DNA of 64,000 bases from Ascarosepion bandense (taxonomy: Eukaryota > Mollusca > Cephalopoda > Sepiida > Sepiidae). The notes beneath the pieces were generated by a model. The model did no database searches. It had not been told where the DNA came from and worked only from the letters and a program-made list of their open reading frames with translations. Below, piece after piece: positions 52,771 through 62,060 of this stretch (its first letter is position 1; each line of letters begins with the position of its first letter). The translations under genes were made by a program, and so were the position numbers. Location of the stretch: NCBI GenBank assembly GCA_037127315.1, contig JBBBDQ010000420.1:3341001-3405000 (forward strand), in the 5' to 3' direction.

Positions 52771-53324
52771 CACCAAATTTTTATTTATTTTTTTTTTTTT
52801 TAGTAGTTTTATAGATAAAATTTATTTTGGGTCATAGTTTTTTATTGTAAAATGCTCGATATCGGGTTGGAGAAAGAGTGTTGATAGTTTTACTCTAAAA
52901 ATTTGTCACTTTAACTGATCGGATTATGCTGACTTTGAAGTTTTGTAAGAACACCGTTATGATGTTTGCACTGATAGGGGCTGGGTTATTATGCGTGAAC
53001 GCAACTATTATATATATATATATATATATAAAAACTTATTTATAAATGGAACTTGGGGGGGGTCAGTTACCTATAGACTCCGAAACGGCTGAACTGATTT
53101 TCTTGAAAATTTACACAGTTGTACTATAAGCGTCTGCGAGCGTTCTTAGCTAGGTTTTGTGTCGAGGTACCCCCGATAAATATCGAAAATTGATAATCGA
53201 AAAAATCGGGTTATAGAAGGAGTGGTCAGATCTTAATCAAATTTGATACACTCATAGACAAAGATATAAGAATTAATATTCAGAAGTTTCAAGGTTGCAG
53301 TTCTTACAATAGTGTAGAAAATCG

Positions 53325-53374
<50 letters not shown>

Positions 53375-53400
53375 ATATATCGAGGCAGCAAGTAATTTTC
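52771..53400. other. unassigned with a dispersed repeat (53010-53240) and (TA)n (53008-53030, 53329-53371)
   Basis: 53085-53170 contains 'ccgaaacggctgaactgatt' followed by 'gaaaatt', wording common to dispersed non-autonomous repeats in invertebrates; I cannot assign a family securely. No gene. Confidence 0.45.
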
Positions 53401-53581
53401 TAAACATATGCTATTAAATATAAGAGACAATGAATGTCTATTATGTTTAATCATGAACCGTTCTAAACGTCGTATTTTTGCTTTAATTTCAGTTGAAAAT
53501 AAAGACAAAAATTCTCCAGAACGGCTCATGATTAAACATAATAGACATTCATTGTCTCTTATATTTAATAGCATATGTTTA
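53401..53581. mobile_element. 181-bp foldback element between (TA)n arrays
   Basis: Arms 53401-53456 and 53526-53581 are exact 56-bp reverse complements; the next 8 bp inward also pair with one mismatch, leaving a loop of about 53 bases that is itself partly pairing. (TA)n lies about 30 bp to the left (53329-53371) and immediately to the right (53586-53630). It looks like a MITE-type foldback of unknown superfamily. Confidence 0.8.

Positions 53582-53585
<4 letters not shown>

Positions 53586-53630
<45 letters not shown>
53586..53630. repeat. (TA)n microsatellite
   Basis: About 22 TA units beside the foldback. Confidence 0.95.
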
Positions 53631-53634
<4 letters not shown>

Positions 53635-53683
53635 GGAAGATGTTTGTGTGTGTGTGTGTCTGTTTATCTGCCTGTATGTCAGT

Positions 53684-53989
53684 ATTTTTCAGCCCTTTTT
53701 TTTAGTTTTTGCTTCGGGTTTGGCTCTAAGTAGGTATAATTGTAGTTCATAGTCTCAGCCATGATACCATTTACTGAGAGGACTTATTTAGCATTCAAAA
53801 TTCAGTTTACGACGAAAAAAACTTATCTGATATCGATACCAGGAAATCAAAATTTGATTTACATCCATTTATTTTTCTTTCAGTCTTCGGTTTCGCTTTA
53901 ACTGGAAACAACTATTGCTTTTTAGTCTTTCGTGCCAACGTCCAAAGAGTTTGACCTTCAGGACCATGGATTAGTTTTAAAGCTTCCAT
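53684..53989 (+). repeat. 306-bp repeat, inverted partner at 55880-56186
   Basis: Nearly identical in inverted orientation to 55880-56186. In this copy it is preceded by a GT-rich 'gaagatgtttgtgtgt' stretch and followed by 'acccgagcaacaccgggcta' before (TA)n, an arrangement reminiscent of non-autonomous Helitron ends, but the 3' CTRR is not clear. Confidence 0.6.
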
Positions 53990-54019
53990 TACACCCGAGC
54001 AACACCGGGCTATAGTGCG

Positions 54020-54020
54020 A

Positions 54021-54068
<48 letters not shown>
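54020..54068. repeat. (TA)n microsatellite
   Basis: About 24 TA units between the 306-bp repeat and a P2 hammerhead relic. Confidence 0.95.
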
Positions 54069-54071
<3 letters not shown>

Positions 54072-54080
54072 TTTGTAAAC

Positions 54081-54150
54081 GAGTTATATTACTTAACACG
54101 GGTTTCTACCATCTGTGTCTCCATCCAGGCGAGTTACAATAATATAACTG
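54081..54150 (-). ncRNA. hammerhead-like relic (family P2)
   Basis: The minus strand reads 'cgcctggatgg' for CGC-CTGAAGA, then 'tggtagaaacccg', then 'ataactcgtttacaaatga', colinear with 26914-26990. Core damaged. Confidence 0.45.
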
Positions 54151-54754
54151 ATAATACAACTGTGTACTGGTCTAATTTTATTTGGAACAAAAACTAAATA
54201 ATTAAATAGTTATATATATATAATTATTATTATAATATAATAACAGAAGTTTTGTGTTGATTAATTTTCCAAATTACGAATAATTATTCCCAGATATGGA
54301 GGGAATTCCGTCAAAAATTATCCGAAGTACATTTCGAAAAATATGTACAAGAAAACTTCGTTCTACTTTCACAATATTTCTTCCAAAACAAATTTTGGCT
54401 TATTTCAGGCTAAATATCCTTCTTGTCTAATAAGGTTTATTCGAAATTCGGAAAAGTTGATCAGTAAAACTTATCGACACAAAAGTTTGTTTTTATAATT
54501 TTTGCCTTAAATAAAAGATTCTACCGTAATGTACAAAACACATACACATATCAATCTACAACCTTGTCCAAATTAATTGAAACAAAACGAATAATGTCTT
54601 CCTTGGATATTTCATACTTTCCCTACTTATGTATGCGTCGTCTCTTGTCGTTGTTTTTTTCCTTCCGACGGCATTTTCCTTTACGTTTTGAACTGATAGT
54701 TCCAGTTTGTTTCTTCTTTGATGACACGACTGACAGCTGAAAGGCTGACACCAA

Positions 54755-54833
<79 letters not shown>

Positions 54834-54952
54834 GTTCGAGAGGACATGTAATATAGTAAAATGTTGGTAACAGTACCCATAAAAGTTAACGATTTTATTT
54901 ACATATGAATTAGCAATTCTAACAACAGTCAACAATTTCTATATGAAAATTG

Positions 54953-54993
<41 letters not shown>

Positions 54994-55199
54994 AGTAGAA
55001 TAAGTGAAGAGCAGATAGAGAAAAAGTGCCTTTAATCTAACATGTTTCATTTGTTTTTCTTCAGAGATTTTTTTTAAAGACAAATGATTAAATTAAAAAA
55101 ATTGTTAAACCCAATGAGATAAAATGGTAACTGAGAATTTTCGTACCTGTTCTTTACTTACTCTAGTCATCTGGTCGGATTTCGATGCATATATTCAAG
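54151..55199. other. unassigned with (TA)n(GT)n 54758-54830 and (TA)n 54955-54990
   Basis: No gene. Open frames here translate the simple repeats. Confidence 0.6.

Positions 55200-55247
<48 letters not shown>
55200..55247. repeat. (TA)n microsatellite
   Basis: About 24 TA units. Confidence 0.95.
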
Positions 55248-55249
<2 letters not shown>

Positions 55250-55480
55250 ACTGTGTCGCGCCAGGATGTTTTCCCACCTGAATCCATCCTGCATATATAC
55301 AAATCAACCATTCGTCCGTGCATGTAATACTGTTACCATATATGGTCAGGCGCCCCTGCTGTTCATCTCAGTGTTCTCGACAGGCTCTAAAGGAGAATCA
55401 GTAATGTGATAGGTACCGACTTGGCGGCTCGACTACAGCCACTTTCCCAGCGACGAGATGTGACCTCCCTTTGTCTGTTC
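55248..55480 (+). mobile_element. CR1-like LINE internal fragment
   Basis: Plus strand 'FPPESILHIYKSTIRPCM', stop, then 'ATIYGQAPLLF' out of frame and 'GTDLAARLQPLSQRRDV', matching the segment from 'RARKFFPPETILHIYKSTIR' to 'LSHRRDVASLCLF' of the reference copy. It ends abruptly at the mariner remnant. Confidence 0.85.
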
Positions 55481-55481
55481 T

Positions 55482-55883
55482 AAAATTTTAAAAAAATGTA
55501 AGCTTCTATCTGTATTAGAAGTCCTTATACAGATAGAAGCTTACATTTTTTTAAAATTTTCAACGTAGTCTCCCAGTAGTGTTACACACTGTTCCCATCT
55601 GTGCATAAGCTTCCGTATTCCCACAGCGTAAAAATCTTTGGACTGATGTCTCAGCCAATCGTTCACAGCACTTTTGACTTCATCGTCACTTTCAAACTTA
55701 GTGCCTCTTGTGAACGCTTTCAAGGGACCAAACAGGTGAAAGTCTGAAGGGGCAAGATCTGGGCTGTAAGGAGGATGACAACTCGACACTCTTCAGTTTG
55801 TGCTCTGTGCTGTGAACGATTGGCTGAGACATCAGTCCAAAGATTTTTACGCTGTGGGAATACGGAAGCTTATGCACAGATGG
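55482..55883 (-). pseudogene. mariner transposase C-terminus within two foldbacks
   Basis: The antisense frame 55541-55789 reads 'HPPYSPDLAPSDFHLFGPLK', 'KSAVNDWLRHQSKDFYAVGI' and 'LMHRWEQCVTLLGDYVENF', the C-terminal part of a mariner transposase including the last catalytic aspartate (SPD). The N-terminal DNA-binding and first two catalytic residues are missing. At its 3' end a 34-bp perfect inverted repeat (55482-55515, 55527-55560) and at its 5' end a 77-bp perfect inverted repeat (55595-55671, 55807-55883) duplicate its own sequence, so the relic is internally rearranged. Confidence 0.88.
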
Positions 55884-56186
55884 AAGCTTTAAAACTAATC
55901 CATGGTCCTGAAGGTCAAACTCTTTGGACGTTGGCACGAAAGACTAAAAAGCAATAGTTGTTTCCAGTTAAAGCGAAACCGAAGACTGAAAGAAAAATAA
56001 ATGGATGTAAATCAAATTTTGATTTCCTGGTATCGATATCAGATAAGTTTTTTTTCGTCGTAAACTGAATTTTGAATGCTAAATAAGTCCTCTCAGTAAA
56101 TGGTATCATGGCTGAGACTATGAACTACAATTATACCTACTTAGAGCCAAACCCGAAGCAAAAACTAAAAAAAAGGGCTGAAAAAT
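55880..56186 (-). repeat. 306-bp repeat, inverted partner of 53684-53989
   Basis: Continues from the mariner foldback; near-identical reverse complement of 53684-53989. It ends with 'ttattgaatgaccctcg' (56195-56211), which resembles a mariner terminal sequence, before (TA)n. Confidence 0.7.
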
Positions 56187-56211
56187 TCACCTGTTTTATT
56201 GAATGACCCTC

Positions 56212-56258
<47 letters not shown>
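56212..56258. repeat. (TA)n then (TTA)n microsatellite
   Basis: About 23 TA units followed by a few TTA units (to 56271). Confidence 0.95.
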
Positions 56259-56261
<3 letters not shown>

Positions 56262-56327
56262 ATTATTATTAACACTGGTTCCTCTAGCCAAAGAGGACGC
56301 GAGTTTGAATTCTGCCGGAGGACGCAT

Positions 56328-56530
56328 ATTTTTTTTTTAATCATATCACCCCTAGCTAGGCGGTAACGCCACTGATGTGCAGGGGGCTACGTAAGAGTGT
56401 AAAGATTAGAAGAGAGAAAGCCGGAAACCATATCCTAAACAGGGAACAAGGGATGAGTCTCTACACCTGTTCAATAGACGTGGGTAGAGTGTGAACTGGG
56501 CGATAGTTTAGTCTATATACTTCAATTGAA
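56328..56530 (-). repeat. SINE-like element S3 with LINE-type 3' tail
   Basis: Antisense: T-run, then the LINE tail 'atatcacccctagctaggcg' and 'gccactgatgtgcagggggc', then a body ('aaccatatcctaaacaggga', 'acacctgttcaatagacgtg', 'ggcgatagtttagtctat') shared with 61536-61745 and 62061-62700. No protein coding. Confidence 0.8.
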
Positions 56531-58010
56531 AAAAAAAAGAAGATATTCCTCTTTAATAAGATTTCTCAAATATTCAGTCCCGTAGACGCAAATAAAAATA
56601 AATATACCGTTTAATAAATAAACGAAGCGTCTATTCAAATATGAGTATCCACTAACATAAGTAGTAAAATATATCTGTGTATGTGTTTTTGTGTCTGTGT
56701 ATTTTCTGAAGAATTAATTGATTTTTTGAATCCCACATTATGAAATTTTGTAAAATAATTACTTTCGTGTGTCTTAATTTTCTACGTATTTTCAACTATT
56801 TACTGAAATTTCCAACCTGATTTCTTGTGTATTTATCAACAGATATTTAAATAATTTCTTGGTCGTGATAATAATAAACTTTTGGCATTTAAATAATTTT
56901 TAGGCACTTAGATATTTCTTTAAGCTATTGTATGTTGCTTGCATGAATCTCTACCGTTTCCAAGACTGCAAAATGAGAACAGATTTTTTTCTGAAAGAAA
57001 TGTAATTAAATCTCATTCATAAGTCGCTTGATTCAACGAAAAACAATCTTAATTACTAACATGGATTAAAAATATCTTTCTTAAAAGGTTTCAACCTATT
57101 CACACAATATTTTTTTATGTGATATAAAACAATTTCAAGAATATCATATCTCTCTATCGAGAATCTATTTTCTATTGCACAAATAATTCCTGCTATTTCT
57201 TCAAGCTAAACCCTGTCTTTTTGGTAATGATGTCATTCCCTCTGTCAGCAAGCAGCAGCCGGTCAGTGCTGGTAATTGCTTCTCTTTGACAATTCTGTCC
57301 ACAGGTGTCAGTGACAGGTGGTAGATAGACGTTTAATAAGAGACGCACCACGTCAATACACTTTCCTTGCATCCACCACCCTAGGAACCAGCTCCAGAGG
57401 AACACACGTCAACCACAAGTTTGACACCAGCCGTTTGCTGTTCGCTTGATGCTTTCTCTTTTCTTTTCATCATTCAATATTTCTCTCCCTCTCGTTTTGC
57501 TTCCCTTTGGCGATACACTTCTTTAGTTCATCCATCGTTACAGTGACAACATGTCTCGATCCAAGATCGACCCATGGTTGGAATATTATTGAAATAAGAA
57601 ATCCCAAGGGTAATAATTACAAACAACGTACAGAGATAGAGGTTGGGAGTGGGAAAATAGTCGATAAATAGTGGAAAGAAAAATGGGAAATGACAGAAAA
57701 TTTAATACGAAATCGGTGAACGGGAATGAAAAAGAGATGTATTAGAATTGAAAGTTGTCTTATTAAAAGTTGATGTTTAAATAATTTACTGTAAATCGCA
57801 AATGTTCAAAATCTAATTTGATTAAAATTAAAGCGGGAAGAATTTGCGAGATTACAAGTTTTGATTTGCATTTTTTCAGTGAAACTGGAAATGAAATGCT
57901 CGTCGTTGTCTAATAAAACATCATGGGTAAAAAGAGAATGTTGAGTTTTATTTATTTATTTATTTATTTTCTGTCGAAATCAGGCGTTACATTATTTTCT
58001 CGAATTTTTA
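56531..58010. other. unassigned; GC-richer patch at 57190-57420
   Basis: No gene recognised. 57193-57405 (-) is a 70-codon frame ('WWMQGKCIDVVRLLLNVYLP') in a locally less AT-rich patch without family motifs; it could be unique host DNA but there is no splice or homology evidence. Confidence 0.45.
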
Positions 58011-58014
58011 TATT

Positions 58015-58145
58015 TTTGAAGATCTTCAAAAACTATCAAAATACAAAGATTTTGATGCATAAATGTAAAAAGTGTGATACATGGTGATATCAGTATTTCC
58101 AGTTTTAGATGGAGCACTCGGATTGATTGGAAAGAGTTCTGATAG
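58015..58145 (+). mobile_element. R4-like 3' remnant (second family)
   Basis: 'LQKLSKYKDFDA' then, after stops, 'ISVFPVLDGALGLIGKSSDR', matching the block after the R4 endonuclease as at 38470-38640. Confidence 0.55.
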
Positions 58146-58146
58146 A

Positions 58147-58532
58147 CGCATTTTTTAAACAGTAAAATTTGATAAATTAGTTTGAGAAATGACTTCATGA
58201 TTTCATAAAAAAAGTGACATTAAAATTACAAGCGTTCATTTTCAAGGTTTGGGGAGGAGAAATATAAGAAGCGCAGAACAACATTATAAAAAAAATAATA
58301 ATAATGATAAATAATAATAATTAGTTAAATGACATGCGGGATACATGCTTGGACGATCATGTCTCGAAAGAAACATAACTGACTTGGCAGAAGAATTATT
58401 CACAGTAAGTTGCCAGTACTCTTTACTGTAGACTGGTTGCTAACCAAGGCTATAGAACTGAATATGTTCTGCTATTTAACTCACAGCTGTAGAGAGAAGC
58501 GATGGATATATACCTTTATAAATGTAAAAAAT
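58147..58532. repeat. duplicated block, copy 1 (partner 60342-60735), holding a SINE S1 fragment
   Basis: Starts 'cgcattttttaaacag', contains an AAT-rich run and an antisense S1 SINE 3' part (58323-58515), ends 'aatgtaaaaaat'. More than 95 % identical to 60342-60735 apart from AAT length. Confidence 0.92.
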
Positions 58533-58564
58533 AAGAACTTCGCTTATCGTCCTATCCGGTTTTT

Positions 58565-58715
58565 TGAACAGGAGTAAAGGTTAATCCTTTGTTTCCTGGT
58601 AGGATTGGGTTTCCGTCCCTTCTAAAGATTTTTTCCTTATCTTTTCCGATAGGTAGTTCTTTGCAGCTTAATTTCATTATCACCTTGAGTGAAATGAATG
58701 GGTTAAAAAAAGGCT
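58565..58715 (+). repeat. SINE-like S3 fragment, degenerate
   Basis: 'cctttgtttcctggtaggat' and 'gggtttccgtccctt' follow the S3 body, and 'cttgagtgaaatgaatgggt' plus an A-run follows the shared 3' tail. Confidence 0.5.
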
Positions 58716-59221
58716 ACGACTTAATAAGAGGGTAGACTGGGATCTCTAACTCCTGTTGGTAGCCAGTCTAGGTATAAAGAAAATATGAAAGAAAAAGAAT
58801 TCAAACTCTGTAACTTCCGTAAGAAAAGATTTTGCTATTGAAACCACATGTTCAACACTAGAGTATAGCCGTGACCCTATTTTCCATAGAGAAATTTTCA
58901 AAATCATATAAGAGAAGGTTGAAAAGTTTCGCTACGACCAAAATGCTTTATTAATTGATTATGATGCTTTAGCGATGACCTCACTTGTAAAAATAAAGGA
59001 AATTAGTGAATCTGCTACAAGATATATATATATATACAACGTATTTTCCGAATATTATTTTGGAAGGCCTGGACGTTTGTTCTGAACCCTTTATCAGCAA
59101 CCTATTTGTATTGCTGCCATTTTAGGGTTTGTTTTGTTATGTTTTACACCATTCTGATCTGAGTAAAATTGACATGTGATAAATATCTGTTTTATTTATG
59201 TCTATGCATGAATGGATACTG

Positions 59222-59257
59222 AAATGTTACATAAATGATAGTCATTTAAATATAATA
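59222..59257. repeat. 36-bp direct repeat, copy 1 (partner 59691-59726)
   Basis: 35 of 36 bases identical ('ataaatgatagtcatttaaa' core). The pair encloses about 430 bp with a tRNA-like sequence and a SINE tip. Confidence 0.9.
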
Positions 59258-59518
59258 ACCGGCACTTTGTCGTTCCTGAGTATATTCTTCTACGAGCTAA
59301 TCCCTGTAGCAGACGTCCGCTCAGGTTTGTTTGTGATTCTTTAACAACAACTAAACCAACATGTGGGTTAATATATATATATATAATGATTTGTTCTAAC
59401 ATTATTTTTGATCGATACTCGTATTTAAGTAGATATTCTGTTTTTAGAATCAAGCAGTATATATATTTATTTCTACCGGCCTGATTATTTATGATAAATT
59501 TTTGTTACGAAAATATGT

Positions 59519-59607
59519 GTCATTCGGCAGGATTCGAACCTGTGACCCCTATCCACATAGGAGAAGTCACCAGTTAATCTGACGCGTCTTAGACCTCTCG
59601 ACCATGT
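59519..59607 (-). pseudogene. tRNA-Leu-like pseudogene or SINE head
   Basis: The minus strand has a D-arm 'gtcgagaggtctaagac', an anticodon-like stem CGTCA/TGGTG with loop GATTAAC, a long variable arm, and a T-arm with canonical box B 'ggttcgaatcc'. The size and long variable arm fit a class II (Leu-type) tRNA. Against a working gene: loop position 33 is A rather than T and the acceptor stem pairs poorly. Confidence 0.6.
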
Positions 59608-59636
59608 ATAAACGAAGTTAAATCAAGATTTATATC

Positions 59637-59690
59637 AATCAGTTAAGTCCCATACGTGATGCAAGCTTGGGCGATCATGTCTCCAAAGAG
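59637..59690 (-). repeat. SINE S1 3' tip
   Basis: Only the last 54 bases of S1 ('cagttaagtcccatacgtga', 'gggcgatcatgtct') on the minus strand. Confidence 0.75.
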
Positions 59691-59726
59691 AAATGTTGCA
59701 TAAATGATAGTCATTTAAATATAATA

Positions 59727-60110
59727 GTCATTCGCAGACAGATATGTTTCGCTGTATCACAACTCATCAGTACGGTTAGACAGCCGATTGCTTTTTACCC
59801 AGGATTGAAACCCGACCTAATTGGCGTCAGTCGGCGATTCTACCTCTGAGCTACGGGCTCTCGATAGAAGGAGGCAGACTTTTTTAGCGTGTATATTATC
59901 ATTATACACGCCCAATAGCTGAGAGTGTTCTAATTCATTGCTGAATGAACGATGCGTACATGCCGGAGTAGCTACTGTTTTTCAAAGTCTACCATTCTTC
60001 CAGAGTGCTCAATCAGGGAGTAACAGCGTAAATAGTCATCCGCAGACAGATCTGTTTCTCTGTATCACAGCTCATCAGTACGGTTAGACAGCCGGTTGCT
60101 TTTTACCCAG
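59727..60110 (-). repeat. tRNA-derived SINE (family S2), tandem dimer
   Basis: Two head-to-tail copies with the same spacer as at 51127-51620. The first copy has a perfect box A on the minus strand ('tagctcagagg') and 'ggtttcaatcc'. The second is cut within box B by the transposase relic at 60116. Confidence 0.85.
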
Positions 60111-60129
60111 GAGGTGCTGAATTGTCTTC

Positions 60130-60480
60130 TAAGTGACGCAAAAATAAAAATAACGCTTAACATCTCATTAAAAAGATTGCACAGAAATACCTTGAAATAA
60201 TAGCAAATATATTCAATAAAATCGCTATTCGCTTCAACCACGGTCTCCAGATCAACTCAGATTCCCCTACAACTCTTCTGAACTGTTCCTTGTTTAAGTT
60301 GGTGAAAGATGCCAGAGTCATTGACTTCAGTTCAAAAGTTTCGCATTTTTTAAACAGTAAAATTTGATAAATTAGTTTGAGAAATGACTTTATGATTTCA
60401 TAAAAAAAAAGTGACATTAAAATTACAAGCGTTCATTTTCAAGGTTTGGGGAAGAGAAATATAAGAAGCGCAGAACAGCA

Positions 60481-60523
<43 letters not shown>

Positions 60524-61130
60524 TAGTTAAATGACATGCGGGATACATGCTTGGACGATCATGTCTCGAAAGAAACATAACCGACGTGGCAGAAGAAATT
60601 ATTCACAGTAAGTTGCCAGTACTCTTTACTGTAGACTGGTTGCTAACCAAGGCTATAGAACTGAATGTGTTCTGCTATTTAACTCACAGCTGTAGAGAGA
60701 AGCGATGGATTTATACCTTTATAAATGTAAAAAATTAATTGTGCCCCCATATAATGATCAAGCGGGCTGCAGTCTGGGGAGTTTAGGGGGCCAGATGCAA
60801 GAGGAAATATGATTGCAGAAATTTTCTGAAAGCCATGACGGTGTTTTCGTTCTTGCCTGGTATAGTTCAGATTTCTGTTGCCAGAATAGAGTCTTCGAAA
60901 AGTATATTTCTTGACCCAGCAGTAAATTCTCAACACACTTGATATAGCCTCCTTGTTGGGTCTGGAGCTCTTACCAAACGTTCCGGAGTTTTCTTCTAAG
61001 TAAAACGATCAGAGTGAATTTTCCGAGCTGCTGTACCTTCGTAATCACCATTAGACTCATCCAAGTCTTTCCGAATCCTCTGCACTCTCCTCAGATTAAT
61101 AGCCAAACACTGAAATATTAGTATTGTAGC
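60130..61130 (-). pseudogene. Tc1/mariner-superfamily transposase relic, split by a duplicated block
   Basis: The upstream part (61130 to 60740) reads, with frameshifts, 'RRVQRIRKDLDESNGDYEGT', then 'SWLSENFCNHISSCIWPPK' and a degraded 'SPDCSPLDHYMG' (frame 60679-60936), the segment around the second catalytic aspartate and the WPPxSPDxxPLDY motif. The C-terminus follows at 60341 to 60130 ('LASFTNLNKEQFRRVV'). Between them lies the 394-bp block 60342-60735. Stops and frameshifts rule out function. Assignment to the IS630/Tc1/mariner group is from these motifs; the exact family is uncertain. Confidence 0.65.
60342..60735. repeat. duplicated block, copy 2 (partner 58147-58532), holding AAT array and SINE S1 fragment
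   Basis: Near-identical to 58147-58532, with (AAT)n at 60485-60522. Located inside the transposase relic. Confidence 0.92.
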
Positions 61131-61535
61131 TTCTGGCAACATGCATCAATTGCATCAAGGTGCTCTTTATTTCCCAGACGGTTTCCAACTGACCCTACTA
61201 CACTGGGCAGTCGACAAAATAAAAAACAGGCGACGTGCATACGTGAAGTTAAAAATATTAACTGGTAAGAAATTTACCCATCGCACACTATATATATATA
61301 AAGACAGAGAGTCAGAGAGAGAGAGAGAGAGAGAGAGTGAGAGAGAGAGAGAGGAAGATCAGTCAATAGAATTTGAGAAATAAAAAGTCAAAAGTTGATA
61401 ACAATATTGCCAATAAGATTGATGATATTTATAATGTATTAATCTTTATAACGATGAAGAGAAAGATTTTAAACTCTGGGATTTTTAGAAACGCCTGTGT
61501 GCTTTTTCAACAAGACGATAAATAAAGAAGTTTTT
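61131..61535. other. unassigned with GA-rich microsatellite 61308-61352
   Basis: No gene; the 80-codon frame at 61141-61383 runs through the GA repeat. Confidence 0.6.
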
Positions 61536-61800
61536 TTTTTTTTTTTTAATCATATCACCCCAAGCAAGGCTGTAACGCCACTGATGTGCAGGGGGCTACA
61601 TAAGAGTGAGAAGATTAGAAAAGAGAAAACAGGAAACCGCATCCTAAACAGGAAACAAGGATGAGCCTCTTCACCTGTTCAATAGACGTGGGTGGAGTGT
61701 GAACCGGGCGATAGTTTAGTCTATCTACTCCAATTGAAAAAACAGTGAGAAGATTAGAAAAGAAAAACTGGAAACCGCATCCTAAACAGCGACTTACTCT
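61536..61800 (-). repeat. SINE-like element S3 with LINE-type tail, antisense
   Basis: T-run (61530-61547), shared tail 'atcaccccaagcaaggctgt' and 'gccactgatgtgcagggggc', one full body and the start of a second (61745-61800, 'aaccgcatcctaaacagcga'). Inverted relative to 62061-62735. Confidence 0.85.
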
Positions 61801-62060
61801 TCCGACGAATGTTGTTGTTGTTTGTTAAAGGGTTTCCTGTGGAAATTATAAATCCTGAGTAATCGCAAAATCCTGTTTAATCACCCAATGTCATATATTA
61901 TTTCGAAAATGCATTTTAACTCCGATTTGCATCTTTCTTGTCGATTGTGACATGAAGAAGTACACGTGTGCGATCTGTCATATGTTTTACTTTTATTTAT
62001 CCTTCATATTAAATAATTGTAGCCTTTTTCTTTTTTTTTTCTTTTTTTTTCTTTTTTTTT

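Noticed and set aside
57193..57405. 70-codon frame in a GC-richer patch as a host exon
   Set aside because: No family motif and no convincing splice sites at its borders.
59519..59607. functional tRNA gene
   Set aside because: Acceptor stem does not pair well and position 33 of the anticodon loop is not T.
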